Positions 11,325 to 21,819 of a DNA stretch of 64,000 nt are shown one piece after another. Within the stretch, counting starts at the first letter, position 1; the number at the start of each line of letters is the position of its first letter. The notes under the pieces were generated by a model. The model saw only the letters and a program-made list of their open reading frames with translations. It did no database searches and was not told where the DNA came from. Source of the stretch: Hawksworthiomyces lignivorus (Eukaryota; Ascomycota; Sordariomycetes; Ophiostomatales; Ophiostomataceae). Where the stretch lies: NCBI GenBank assembly GCA_002917075.1, contig NTMA01000079.1:124001-188000 (forward strand). Direction: 5' to 3'. The position numbers and the translations under genes were made by a program.

Positions 11325-12661
11325 ACGATCCTTTTCTCGGTTTTGGGCTGTGAGGTGTGATATAGATGTCGACGCATGTCCGGAGTCTGGGAGAAGTCTA
11401 ACAGGTGTTTGTGAATGCGTTGGTTTCTCGTCTTGGTGCTCTTCGATTATTTCTTGACCAACAAATGGTGCAATTTCCGGCTTGTGCGCTTCAAGTGGCC
11501 GCGGAGAGCCCATAGCTTCCTTGTCCCACAGTTCTGACATAGTATCTGAGCCCTCTGTCGTTCCTGATTGTGTTTGTCTCTCTCTTGGCAGCTCTCTGAC
11601 TAGTTCTTGACCAGCGAATAGTGCAGTTTCCTTCCCGTACCACACTGGGATAGTATCTAGTTCCGCTGTCGTTTCTGACTGTGTTGTGCTCTCTCTTGGC
11701 AGTTCTTTGAATACTTCCTGAGCAGCGCATTGTACCATTTCCGGCTTGTCCACTTCAAGTGACTAGTGAGGGTCCACGGATATCCTGGAGACTGAGGATG
11801 ACCGGTCTGGAGAAGTATCTGAGCGCTCTGCCCAAGAGTGCCTGCGCGAAACCGTATCTGTATTTGTGTCTTTGAGGGATCGCATGTGCAAAATGTCGAA
11901 AAAGCTGGGCAGCTCCACGGCGGCGGCATCGAGATGCCGCTTGATGTCATCGAAGATGTCGGCCATGGAAATCACACAGCCGCCCCTAGCACGTCCGACG
12001 CCACGAGGTGCCCGTACAGCTCGAAGGTGTTATGGTCGACTACCCACGAGTCGGAATCGCCGTCGCAGATCTCTTTGCACGTGTCAGCACCCGATTTGGT
12101 CAGCTCCTCTAAGTCTCTCGGACACGTACCTTGGCCGTCTTCCATCGTGAGCATGTATGCGTCCACAAACTCCTCGCCATCGCCTAGCAGAATCCGGCCC
12201 GGCCCCGACAGCAGCCGCTCAGGCTTTACACCACTGCCGCTGAGCATGATAACGGAGCGCACGCCGGTGCTTCCCGGTGGCTTCTCGGCAAGGGTGATGC
12301 GGGCCGTTGCGTCAAAAAACAGCTCGTTGATCTCGTACCTGGACGTTTCGAGCAGCGCCCAGTCGTAACAGCGGTCGCCGAAGCTCGCGTCATAAAGGCG
12401 GTGGTCGGATTGCGCGGCGTCGAACGGGATCCTCGCCGCGGTGCAGCCGTCGGCGGAAAACCAGTCTGACGGCCTCCTTGAATCCGGCGTCCTGCCAGTA
12501 ACATGGCGCGCGGACCAGTCCGTCTCCCAGTTCCTCCACGCCGTGTTCCCTGAGGGGGGCCACCCGGTGCTGAGCACTGCAGATGACGTGTCGTCGACGG
12601 CCAAGATCCGCCTGTCTTCAATAACAGCAAAGCGATTAAAGAAGGTTGCGCGGCTCGACAT
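11325..12661 (-). pseudogene. Relic of a fungal serine-protease-fold-like protein with repeat tail
   Basis: Read right to left, the frame from the ATG at 12661 gives DRCYDWALLE and then GDSDSWVVD followed by YGHLVASD, resembling the GDSGSWVVD-YGH block of a fungal chymotrypsin-fold-like family. That frame hits a stop at 11972, but the next frame continues at once with CVISMADIFDDIKRHLD, the usual continuation, so one base appears lost or gained near 11975. The second frame meets a TAG at 11763-11765 and stays open to about 11310, encoding three copies of a roughly 36-residue repeat (for example ALFAGQELVRELPRE and VQCAAQEVFKELPRE). The active Ser would be the one in DSDSWVVD, where GDSGS has become GDSDS. 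Frameshift plus stop suggest a pseudogene; one assembly error could explain the frameshift. The first 200 nt overlap the opposite-strand relic and may not be real. Confidence 0.5.
11330..11760 (-). repeat. Tandem coding repeat of about 108 bp (three degenerate units)
   Basis: On the minus strand the translation cycles through K/E-P-E-x-V-x-x-x-A-Q-E-x-x-x-E-L-P-R-E-x-x-T-Q-S three times (units near 11750-11640, 11640-11530 and 11490-11390). The last unit is the most diverged (APFVGQEIIEEHQDEKPTHS). Repeats of this kind expand and contract by slippage or recombination. Confidence 0.6.
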
Positions 12662-13287
12662 TCTCCCAACCAGAAATCTAGGGGACCATCTCTTGCTCGA
12701 CGAGAAGAACGGGTCCGTCTCGGTCTTCCACTGCACCAGCGTCCTGAAAGAATTTCTCGACGCCGGCCACGCAGACGTTGCTGACGAGGCTGCAAGACCT
12801 CACCCAAGGTACTGGACCCTGCACAGGCAAGCCGTGGAAGCCTTTTTCTGACATGTATCTGGACTGCAGAGGGAGGATCGCCCCAGAGCTGGCGCTCGAG
12901 ACGCTTGCCACTCTCAAAGAAGTTCTGTTCCCCGACGACGCCGTTTCCCAGTCGACTTTGCGTACACTGGTCTCGAAGCAAAAGTTCGACCCCGACATAC
13001 TCCGAGTTGTCAACTCCCCTCAGTACCGCTCAAGGCTGGGGCACCCGGTTAGTTATGAGTACTGGGGCGCCCGGCTCGTGGACTTGCACGAAGAGCTCGA
13101 AAACCCAACACCCCGCGGGATTTTGGAGAAATGGCTTGAGCGCAAGAGCGGCGCCAGATACGCGATGATGGCCACTCTGGTTGGCGTATTTATTGCAGTC
13201 GTGCTAGGGCTGCTCGGCCTCGCCGTTAGCATCTTCCAGGCTTGGGTAGGCTGGCAGCAATGGCGGCACCCGGTAGCGAGTAGCTGA
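12441..13287 (+). pseudogene. 5'-truncated relic of a membrane-anchored fungal protein
   Basis: One frame (12441-12776) gives KKVARLDILPTRNLGDHLLL and VSVFHCTSVLKEFL. Another (12841-13287) gives PELALETLATLKEVLFP, GHPVSYEYWGARLVDLHEEL, and near the end a single membrane helix (MMATLVGVFIAVVLGLLGLA). The order resembles the C-terminal half of a common fungal family that ends W-R-D-R-L, basic linker, one transmembrane segment. The frames join only through a weak 64-nt intron (12777-12840, donor GTTGCT, acceptor GGAAG) or a frameshift. There is no in-frame ATG before 12760 and an in-frame stop lies at 12366-12368, so the 5' end is missing. Family resemblance is from memory, not a search. Confidence 0.5.
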
Positions 13288-14443
13288 TCGAATCAATAAA
13301 TATTAGCGATGGGAACTCTTGGAGTTTACCATGGATCATGTAGCCTAAATTACAGATAGCACACAAGGTGGCAAAAAAAAGTTCAAAGCTCTTGCATAGA
13401 ACTAAATATGGATAGATGTGCTGCAATACTACAAGACGATTTCTTCATGCCAAGACTGAGTCTCTGTGAGCAATAACAGCTTCAATATATAGCCAGCCCT
13501 GTCAAAGCTCTACCTGCAAAAAAAAAGATGCAGTTTGCCTTCAGTCTTACATTATATGTACTCAATGCAGCCACTCCCGCTGCAAGATGGAGGAAGCGAA
13601 TAGAGAACCACTCGCATCAACTTGTTATTCAACGCCTCAATCCAAAGAGATTTCCCTCTATCCGAACATTCTCTTGTCTGTTGTCTCTTGATTTTCTTAC
13701 GTCCCATATACATATGCTAGGCTTCTGGCTACATGAGATTAGCTCCGCTTCGCTGAAATCGATATGCTGGCGTACATCGGCTTTCTGAAGTCTTCTCTTA
13801 CCGCTATGTCGAGCTCCCCAATAATACGGAGTAGAGCTCTCGGGACGAAATGGATACCCTCGCAGCGAATGTACTGCAGTGGGGCCACCTCGTCGACAAG
13901 CTTGAGAGGTACCTGATGTGGGCTTGGAGGGGTGGCCAGGCGATGAACAGTCCGTGCCGAAGACCGTTTATCTCCAGGCGGTACCTGTGCCACGAGCTGT
14001 CTCTCGCGTCTGGATGCGGTATCTCACAGTGCCAGCTCCAGCGCGAATAACGCAGCGGTGATATCACCGGTTGACGGGAACGAAAGCTCCCCTCCTTTTT
14101 TTCGTCGATTCTCGCCATCTGCATCTATAGTCGGTCGTACTTTTTTTCTGTTGCTCGTCCGCTGTTTTCGTCGTGTACTTGGCCTAATTGATCTATGTCG
14201 CCTCCCAATTGACCCTCTTCTCCCCCCCTCTTATCCCCACTTTGGCCGGTTGCTCTCAGGAAGAGACAGAGAGACACGTCCATTCCAGACCACCACGTTC
14301 GTCGGGAGGGTGTCTTGTTGGCCTGCTACCGACAGCTGTTATTACGGGGAGAGTATGTATGCCTTTTTGTTTTTTACCTGATCCTTGCTGTTCTGCTGTC
14401 TCACCCGTTTTCATTTCGTCATTCCTGCCGTAAGGTTTGAGAG

Positions 14444-14545
14444 CTTTTTCTTTTTTTCTTTTTCTTTTTCTTTTTTCTTTTTCTTTTTTCTTTTTCTTTT
14501 TTTCTTTCTTTTTATTTTCCTTTCTTTTTTTGTTTTTTTGTTTAT
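14444..14545 (+). promoter_or_regulatory. Polypyrimidine (CT) promoter tract of the phosphoglucomutase gene
   Basis: About 100 nt of almost pure T with regularly spaced C on the coding strand, ending some 195 bp before the ATG. Such CT tracts are typical of strongly expressed filamentous fungal genes and usually lie just upstream of the transcription start. Confidence 0.6.
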
Positions 14546-14598
14546 AGTTGGAGATCCCCTCAATTCCGCCCCTCTCCAGTTTTGCTCCCAACCTAATC

Positions 14599-14604
14599 TA
14601 TAAA
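14599..14604 (+). promoter_or_regulatory. TATA-like box before phosphoglucomutase
   Basis: TATAAA in AATCTATAAAGAGC, 136 bp before the ATG at 14740 and just downstream of the CT tract. The placement fits a core promoter element. Confidence 0.4.
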
Positions 14605-14739
14605 GAGCTTAAGAGAAGTGGGAGGTAGTTTCATCCAATTGATAGCTCTCTCTCTCTCTCCAATCTCGTTTCTTCTCAAAGAGGAGCACGATAGATACTG
14701 GTTTATTAAAAACAAACCAAAACTCAACATCCATACATC

Positions 14740-16655
14740 ATGGCCACCAAGACCGTTGAGTTCAAGTCCTTTGCTGACCAGAAGCCGGGAACGTGAGTGC
14801 TTTCTCTATCTTGGAGCTTCTTCTTCCCCTCGTTTTCTTGTTTTCCCTTTGTTAGAGCAAGGATACCTCTGCTAACCTGTATACTACTCAGCTCTGGCCT
14901 GCGCAAGAAGGTCACCGTCTTCCAGCAGCCTCACTACAGCGAGTCCTTCGTTACGAGCATCCTGCTTTCCATCCCTGAGGGTGCAGATGGTGAGTCCTTG
15001 CTCAGAACTAGGTGGAAGATAGGTCCCAGAGGGGGGAGGGGCAGAGAGATGGATGGAGACAGGACAGCCTCAGCCTCGACCAGCAGAGTCGGCCCATGCT
15101 AACTTGCTTCCCTCGCTCTCCAGGCGCCTTCCTCGTCATTGGCGGTGACGGCCGCTACTGGAACCCGGAGGTCATCCAGCTGATTGCCCGCATCGGCGCG
15201 GCGTACGGCGTCAAGAAGCTGCTGATCGGCCAGAACGGCATCATGTCCACCCCGGCCGCCAGCCACCTGATCCGCAAGCGCAAGGCCACGGGCGGCATCC
15301 TGCTGACGGCCAGCCACAACGCCGGCGGGCCCAAGGCCGACTTTGGCATCAAGTACAACCTGGCCAACGGCGGGCCGGCGCCCGAGTCGGTCACCAACCG
15401 CATCTTTGAGACGTCCAAGACGCTGACCGCGTACAAGCTGGTCGACAGCAGCGAGGACGTCGACACGGCCACGATCGGCACGCGCACGTACTTTGGCGGC
15501 CTGCTCGAGGTCGAGATCGTCGACAGCACCGCCGACTACGTGGCCATGCTGCAGGACATTTTCGACTTTGACCTGATCCGCACCTTTTTCCAGCAGCACC
15601 CGGACTTCAAGGTGCTGTTCGACGCGCTGCACGGCGTGACGGGGCCCTACGGCACCGCCATCTTCGATAAGGCGCTGGGCCTGGGCCCCCAGAGCACGCA
15701 GAACTGCGTGCCCAGCCCGGACTTTGGCGGCGGCCACCCGGACCCCAACCTGACGTACGCGCACTCGCTAGTCGAGGCCGTCGAGGCCGGCAAGATCCCC
15801 TTTGGCGCCGCGTCCGACGGCGACGGCGACCGCAACATGATCTACGGCGCGGGCGCCTTTGTCAGCCCGGGCGACAGCCTGGCCATCATCGCCCACCACG
15901 CCCAGCTGATCCCCTACTTCCGCAAGAACGGCGTCTACGGCCTGGCCCGCAGCATGCCCACGTCGGGCGCCGTCGACCTCGTCGCCAAGGCCCAGGGCCT
16001 CGCCAGCTACGAGGTGCCCACCGGCTGGAAGTTCTTCTGCGCCCTCTTCGACGCCGACAAGCTGTCCATCTGCGGCGAGGAGAGCTTCGGCACCGGCAGC
16101 AACCACATCCGCGAGAAGGACGGCCTGTGGGCTATCGTCGCCTGGCTCAACATCATCGCCGGCCTGGGCGTCGCCCGCCCGGACGTCACCCCGAGCATCC
16201 GCCAGATCCAGCGCGACTTCTGGGCCGTCTACGGCCGCACCTTTTTCACGCGCTACGACTACGAGAACGTCGACTCCGCCGCCGCCGCCAAGGTCGTCGA
16301 CGTCGTGCGCGCCCTCGTCGCCGACCCGGCCATCAAGGGCCGCACCCTCGGCGACGGCAGCGGCCGCACCGTCGCCGACGCCGGCGACTTTGCCTACACC
16401 GACCTCGACGGCTCCGTCTCCAAGAACCAGGGCCTCTATGTCCGCTTCACCAACGGCACCCGCATCGTCGTCCGCCTCTCCGGCACCGGCTCCAGCGGCG
16501 CTACCATCCGCCTCTACCTCGAGCAGCACAGCAGCGACCCGGCCACCTACGGCCAGGACGCCCAGGACTTCCTGCGGCCCGAGATCGACTTCGCCAAGGA
16601 GCTGCTGCAGCTCAAGGCGCACCTGGGCCGCGACGAGCCGGACGTCAAGACATAG
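14740..16655 (+). CDS. PGM2: Phosphoglucomutase
   Basis: Coding is join(14740..14792, 14892..14989, 15124..16655), 560 residues, close to the usual 555-570. Both introns have GTGAGT donors and restore PGTSGLRKKV and EGADGAFLVIGGDGR, two hallmark N-terminal blocks. The enzyme interconverts glucose-1-phosphate and glucose-6-phosphate in the cytosol, linking glycolysis to glycogen, trehalose and UDP-glucose cell-wall synthesis. Visible signature elements: the phosphoserine loop TASHN (Ser114), the metal loop DGDGDRN (from Asp282), the sugar-binding loop CGEESFGTGSNHIREKDG and the C-terminal phosphate-binding loop RLSGTGSSGATIR. The residue after TASHN is Ala where Pro is usual. Strong codon bias and a CT-rich promoter suggest high expression. 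Confidence 0.96.
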
Positions 16656-16963
16656 GAGAGGACGAGAATACCAGAAAGGGTGAGGGAAAGGGATCTGGCT
16701 GCGTCTGGTGCAGCCGTGCCGAGGCGCTGGAAGTCAAAGGTCTTTTTTTAGAATGAAAGCAACCCATGAAACAAAAATTGCATTTAGCAGATTATGTACT
16801 CTCTCGTTTTGTTTTGTCTGTCATTCAAGCATTGAGCAATATATACAGATGATTATCTTACAATTTTTACGCTGTAAAGAAGATGTCGTATTCATATTTC
16901 GTGATGTAGGTTCAGGATTGTCTTGCAGGCCCAGTTCCTTCCCCAGGCCCCCTCTCCCTCTCT
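16656..16963. other. Convergent 3' intergenic region
   Basis: The 308 bp between the stop codons of phosphoglucomutase (+) and the zinc-cluster regulator (-) hold the two 3' untranslated regions. Nothing else seen. Confidence 0.6.
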
Positions 16964-19900
16964 TCAGCCAGGCTTCCCTCCGTAGCCTGGCCACGCCGCC
17001 AGGCCCGCACCGCCGTCGTCGAACACGGTGCCGCCACCGGCGCCGTGCATGTCCCAGTGGTGCGAGTACTCCTGCATGTCCTGCAGGCCCAGCGCGAGGT
17101 CGCTGATGATGGCGCTCTCCCAGCCGGCAAAAGCGGCGGGCGTCACGGCCGCTGTCGCAGGGGCAGAGCCGGTCGCTGCCGCCGCCGGCACCACCGTCAT
17201 TGCTGCTACCGTGCCAGCTGCAGCAGCAGGAACAACCGGAACAGGAGGCGCCACGCTTGCTGCAAAGGGCTCGTGAGCGCTGCGCTCAGGTGGCGGCGAC
17301 GGTGGTGAAGTTGGCGTCCAGTCGCCGCCACCACCGCCGGCTCGCCGGTCGTTGGGATGGCTCGCGCTGCTGTGTTGATGTAGATTGCTGTTGCTGTTGC
17401 TGCTGCTATGTTGGTGGTGGCTGTGCGTGTCGCGCAGGGGCGGCAGGCCGCCGCCCGCGTACGACGCGCGCGACGACGGCTCCGAGTAGGCCTTGTCGTT
17501 GAGCGTCTTTCGCGCCAGCCGGAACAGCGACAGCGGGTGCAGCACGTTGTCGGGCGTGTCCGTGTCCGGGGTGTCGTGGCGGCGGTGAGGCGCGCCGCGC
17601 GGCGGAGCGACGAGACCGCTGCTGTTGCGGCTGTCGTCTGCGGCCGTCGTGCCGGCTCGGCTGCTCCGGCCGCTGCCACCCCTGCTGCTGCTGTGGCTAG
17701 GCGGCTCGGCCTCGGGTTCGGGCTCTGCCTCCGCCTCGGCTGGCACTGCTGCCGCGGCGTCCTCTCGGTGGAACCCAAAGGGGATGTCTTCCTCGAGGCC
17801 GCAGCGCAGCTTCTGCAGCCACCGCTCGGCGGTAATGAGCTAGATTGTTCCCGCTTCGCGTCAGCATATCGTTCACGTAACAACGGAGGATTTAAAAGAA
17901 ATGGGGTCTGCCACGTACCAGAGGCGCCGACAGGGGCATCATGGCCGCGGCCGCCTGCAGCACGCGGTTGTTGCTCTCGACGTGGCGGATGGTCTCGTCG
18001 ACGACGCCGCGGGTGTCCGGGCGGCCCGGGTCGTGCAGGCGCACCAGGCAGTACAGCATGACGCGGCTGCTGTTGTAGGCGAACATGGGCGTCATGGAGT
18101 CGGCCAGGAAGCGGGCGCCGCCGGGGCGGGCGCTGGTCTGGGCCAGCACGGCGGCCATGCCGCAGGCGTGGCGGAAGACGCGGGCCTGCAGCGCGCGCAG
18201 GAAGGCCGTCTGGGCGGGGGCCGGAAACACAAAGGCGTGGCGCAGGCTGAAGAGCTCGGGCACGGCGATGCGGTACAGGTCCAGCACGGCGTTGTAGTAG
18301 GTGCAGTGCAGCAGCGCCAGCGCGCCCAGCTGGCTCGACTCGAGCCGCGTGTAGATGCTCTCGGGCGAGAAGTCGAGGTACGGCGCCAGCCCGTCGCGCC
18401 ACGCCCGCAGCGCCTCGTCCAGCACGGCAAACTCTGAGTCCGGCAGCCATGGCAGCTTGGCCGTGTCGAGGTGCTTGACATATCTTTGTTTTTGTGCTCC
18501 ACGTCAGCAGCAGTGAACTAAAACAAGAAGGAATAAGGAGAGAGAGAAAGGAAAGATACGACGCACCGGGACACGCGCTTCCAGATGGCCACGATGCGGA
18601 TGTACGACGCCATCATGCCCATGTTCTCGTCGGGCGTCGTCGCGTCGCCCAGCATCCGCGTGGCGGCGGTGCGCTGCAGCAGAAAATCCCGCTCGTCGCA
18701 CGGCAGCTGGATGTGCAGGTCCGCGTCGCGCAGCAGCGTCAGCTGGTCCACGCCGCTGCCCGTCCACGTGTCGATCACGTAGCACGCCCACATCAGCCGG
18801 CGCCGCGCCTCCTTCTCCACGGGAGACAGCAGCACCGCCGCCCCGCCGCTGGCGCCGCGGCGCGGCGTGTGCTCCCGGTTCAGCTGCAAGGCGTGGGCCA
18901 TGCGCGTGATCAGGCCGCTCATGATCAGAGAGTGGGCAAAGTCGCCCAGCCGGTAGCGATAGTCGTACAAGAGAACAGCCGTCTGCAAAAGAAAGGGAAA
19001 ATGCTAGCGTCAGCACGGAACTTGCCTCTTTCCATGCACTCCATACGCCAGAAGAAAGACATACCATGAGGCTGGGGACTGAAATGCGGCCATAGTTGGT
19101 CATGAGCATCTGCTCCGCCGTCTTCGCCCACTCGTGGCCTGCTGCCTGTATGAGCTTGGCCGGCTGCCGCCGCACGTTCTCGCTGTACTCCAGCGCACAA
19201 AACCTGATCATGGTCAGAGATCATGTGGACACAAGACAAGAGGGTTTAGAGGTAGCGGGAGGAGAGACGCAGAACATACTTGGCACCATGTGCACAGAGA
19301 GTGTGCAAGAGAGCAATTTCGTCGCTCGCAAAGGCGTCGATGCCGGAGTCGAGCTGGCGCATGAACGTCGGCTTGTGAATAAATGCAAAACAGCGGAGCG
19401 GATGCACGTTGCTGAAATAATGGTCGATAACGCGGTGAAGGAGTTCGGGAGCCTGGGGAAGCTGGGATGAAAAGAGCCTGTTCCGATTCATATCAGTGAG
19501 AATTGTAAAACAGGCAACGAAGCAAATAAAAGATCGTAAACGAGAAATATAAAGGGAAACTGGCGAACCATGTGAGTGCCTCCGGCGGTTCCGTGGTCTC
19601 TGGAAGGGCCTCCATTAGCGGCCCCGAAGAGAGCGGCTGGACCGTCGTACCGGCGTCATCAACGTCGAAAGCTGCCGGAGGAACAGAGATGTCAGACGGC
19701 GAGACAGGCAGCACAGGAGTGGCGGAGAGGCGGGGATGATTGTCCTGGGCGAGCAGATAGTGTGGCACGACGGCATCGGTGCGCATTTGCTCGCCGCCGC
19801 TAGATGCCGTCTCGGACGGACACGGCGACGGCTCGGGCGACTGGCCGGATGGCGCCTCAAGCTTCTGGTTCTGGCTCATGAGAACACGCGCCCAGATGGG

Positions 19901-20320
19901 TCCCGTGTTTGTGCTGTACGCACATGAGATGTACCGCGCTCGGCACCGCAGACAGGCCGGCTGGTCGCCGCTGCATTTGGTCTTCGCCGCGCGGCAGCTG
20001 GCGCACGAGCGGTACGTCCTCTTGGGCTTGTGTACAGAGCCGTGCAGTCTTCCGCCCTCCGGACTGGATGGCGAGAATTCGCTAGCACGTCCAGACCTGC
20101 GGGCGAGATCGCAGGCCAAGTCGAGACGTGCACAGTTCGAGCAGCCGCCGAGGCGGCCGTCGCATTTCACCTACAGGCGCCGCGCACCAATCGGTATTAG
20201 TCCAGCCATTCCGCTCCCTACGCTGTCCCCCTCAGCCTACGAGCAAACCACAGACAACAGACGCCACAGGTAATCGAAATTTTTTCTCACCTTGCGTGCG
20301 CGGCAGACCTGGCATCCCAT
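16964..20320 (-). CDS. Fungal transcription factor with two tandem Zn2Cys6 clusters
   Basis: Seven exons: complement(join(16964..17839, 17919..18483, 18567..18982, 19065..19203, 19280..19477, 19569..20170, 20291..20320)), 941 residues; every join keeps frame and conserved text. The first cluster is C3-x2-C6-x6-C13-x6-C20-x2-C23-x6-C30, split by intron 1 between K10 and V11, a common intron position in this class. A complete second cluster follows at C66-C69-C76-C83-C86-C93 after a basic linker KPKRTYR. The middle region (PLRCFAFIHKPTFMRQLD, YDYRYRLGDFAHSLIMSGLITRMAHALQLNREH, RRLMWACYVIDTWTG) is the fungal_trans regulatory domain. The tail (about residues 690-941) is disordered and rich in Ala, Ser, His and Glu. 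Target unknown; the next genes are a sugar transporter and a sulfatase. Confidence 0.88.
20291..20320 (-). other. First exon (10 codons) of the zinc-cluster regulator
   Basis: ATGGGATGC encodes M-G-C-Q-V-C-R-A-R-K, the first half of the first zinc knuckle. Splicing across the 120-nt intron (20171-20290, GTGAGA to CTGTAG) joins it to VKCDG. The exon is easily missed by gene finders; omitting it leaves only the second zinc cluster intact. Confidence 0.85.
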
Positions 20321-21819
20321 GGCGCGCGAGCAGAGCACCCAACGTGCTGTCGAAAGTGTGTAAGAGAGAGAATTCGGGTCGTCGGCGCAGTGGAGAAAAC
20401 AAAGTTCGGCTTGTCGCTTATATCGGGCCACAAAGGGCTGAGCCCGGACTTACAGCACGGTAGTTCACATTTGCATGCTAACACAGATAGCTTGCGCCAA
20501 TCAGAGCACTTGCTTCTTTTCTAGCTTACAGGGGCGATGAAGCACGCAATCACTCTTATACATGGCGACAAGCCCTTCAAGGTTACAGCACGAGGCCATC
20601 GATGTGAAGCCTAGAGAGATAACAATGAGAAAGGCAGCTCTCCTGCAATCTAGCATAAACTACGCCCAAGTGTTCTGTGCCTCTCCTTAGAAATAACAGA
20701 GTCTAGAGTCATGTCGAAGTTTAGTTTGTAGGAGTGTGTCTGGTAAAGTTGCTGTTTGTGTGAGAAAAGCATTTGGCTCGGGGGGAACGTCACACAGCGC
20801 TGTGAAAACAGTATTGAAGTCCAAAACAAAACAAAATGTATGGAAAAGAAGATTATTCCTTGTAGATTGTAATTTCTCCCGGACTCCTGAAAGAAGGGGC
20901 TTTGGGCCGGAGAGACGTATCCAAATCTTCGCAACCAAATTTCATTGTCTCAACAGACCAACAAAGATGACCTCAGGGACGGCTAAAATTGCTGTGAATT
21001 GTCCTCACCACCAGAAACTCCGGCACTCAGCCAGGCTGTGTACTGATCTATCTGGCGTCCCTGTGGACTTGTGGGAAAACTGTGCTAATATATCCTGAGA
21101 GATGACTAAAATTGCTGTGAATTTTTACTGCCCCGGTGGACTCTCAAGCAATGCTTGTCAAATTATTAGGAAGCGCTCCACACTAAACGAGGCTGTGTAC
21201 TGATTTATTTGGAGTCCCTACAGACTTGTGAAAAGACTGCGTTAATATGTCCTCAGAAACGACTAAAATTGCTGTGAATTTCACTGCCCGCATTGTAACA
21301 ATGCTTGGCAAGCCACTTGGCAACGCCCAGCACTGAACCAGGCAGTGTATTGATATATCTGGCACCTCTGGGTTTGTAGAGAGACTGGTCTAATATGCCC
21401 TCGGGGGAGGCTAAAATTGCTGTGAATAAACTCGTCCTTTTTACTTGATTGGGTTTTCAACCATGCGAGACAGACGTGGCAGGACGAGACGGAAATGCAG
21501 CACAAAGAGGATCGCCTCTAAAGAAACAAAAATCATGAATGCATACTGGTGCTGTTACTAAGCTGTACGAGACAGACACTTCCGCATCTTTCGCCTCTCG
21601 CTCTCCAGTTTCGATAGCCCCTGAACGCCTCATTCTAGCCGTAGTTAGATGCCAATTCTTTACTGGCAAACATAATTCACTATACAAAGTTCTCGCCAAG
21701 CACTGGCTGCGATGTTTCAGTTAGCCTGTCTTGCACAGTAAAATTGCAGATTGTGGTATCCAAGTTAAATCGCAGCATCGCTTCGTTACAGTACGAGTGG
21801 TACTACTCTCTGCGTGACA
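20321..21819. other. Intergenic region between regulator and transporter
   Basis: The first 200 bp (20321-20520) are the regulator's promoter, with a CCAAT box (GCGCCAATCAGAGC, about 175 bp before the ATG). 20.98-21.43 kb is a repeat array. 21.43-21.82 kb shows nothing but the probable 3' region of the transporter. Confidence 0.5.
20971..21432 (+). repeat. Degenerate tandem repeat array with core CTAAAATTGCTGTGAAT
   Basis: Four cores at 20981-21000, 21104-21123, 21261-21280 and 21409-21428. The last three are preceded by a shared block of about 70 nt starting AGG-C-GTGTA-TGAT-TAT-TGG (from about 21032, 21190 and 21341), containing CTAATAT-TCCT just before the core. Unit spacing is 123, 157 and 148 bp. 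Identity between units looks like 70-80 percent by eye. No frame stays open through the array and no terminal inverted repeats were seen. Confidence 0.7.

Larger units (their letters stand above)
13288..14739. other. Intergenic region upstream of phosphoglucomutase
   Basis: 13.3-14.0 kb is AT-richer and holds only short frames without clear family resemblance, including a minus-strand stretch at 13739-13993 that may be another relic. One TACGGAGTA motif lies at 13825-13833. The last 600 bp are the pyrimidine-rich promoter of the next gene. Confidence 0.5.

Noticed and set aside
12809..12826. GT...AG pair that could splice the + strand relic
   Set aside because: Only 18 nt, below any fungal intron minimum, and its length would not change the frame.
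13739..14124. Minus-strand frames with partly protein-like text (LKLVDEVAPLQYIR)
   Set aside because: Short, in two frames, no start or family I can name. At most another relic beside the 11-13 kb pseudogenes; not called.
15768..16622. Long minus-strand frame opposite phosphoglucomutase
   Set aside because: Mirror of a strongly biased GC-rich exon; low-complexity Gly/Ala/Val/Asp translation with no family text.
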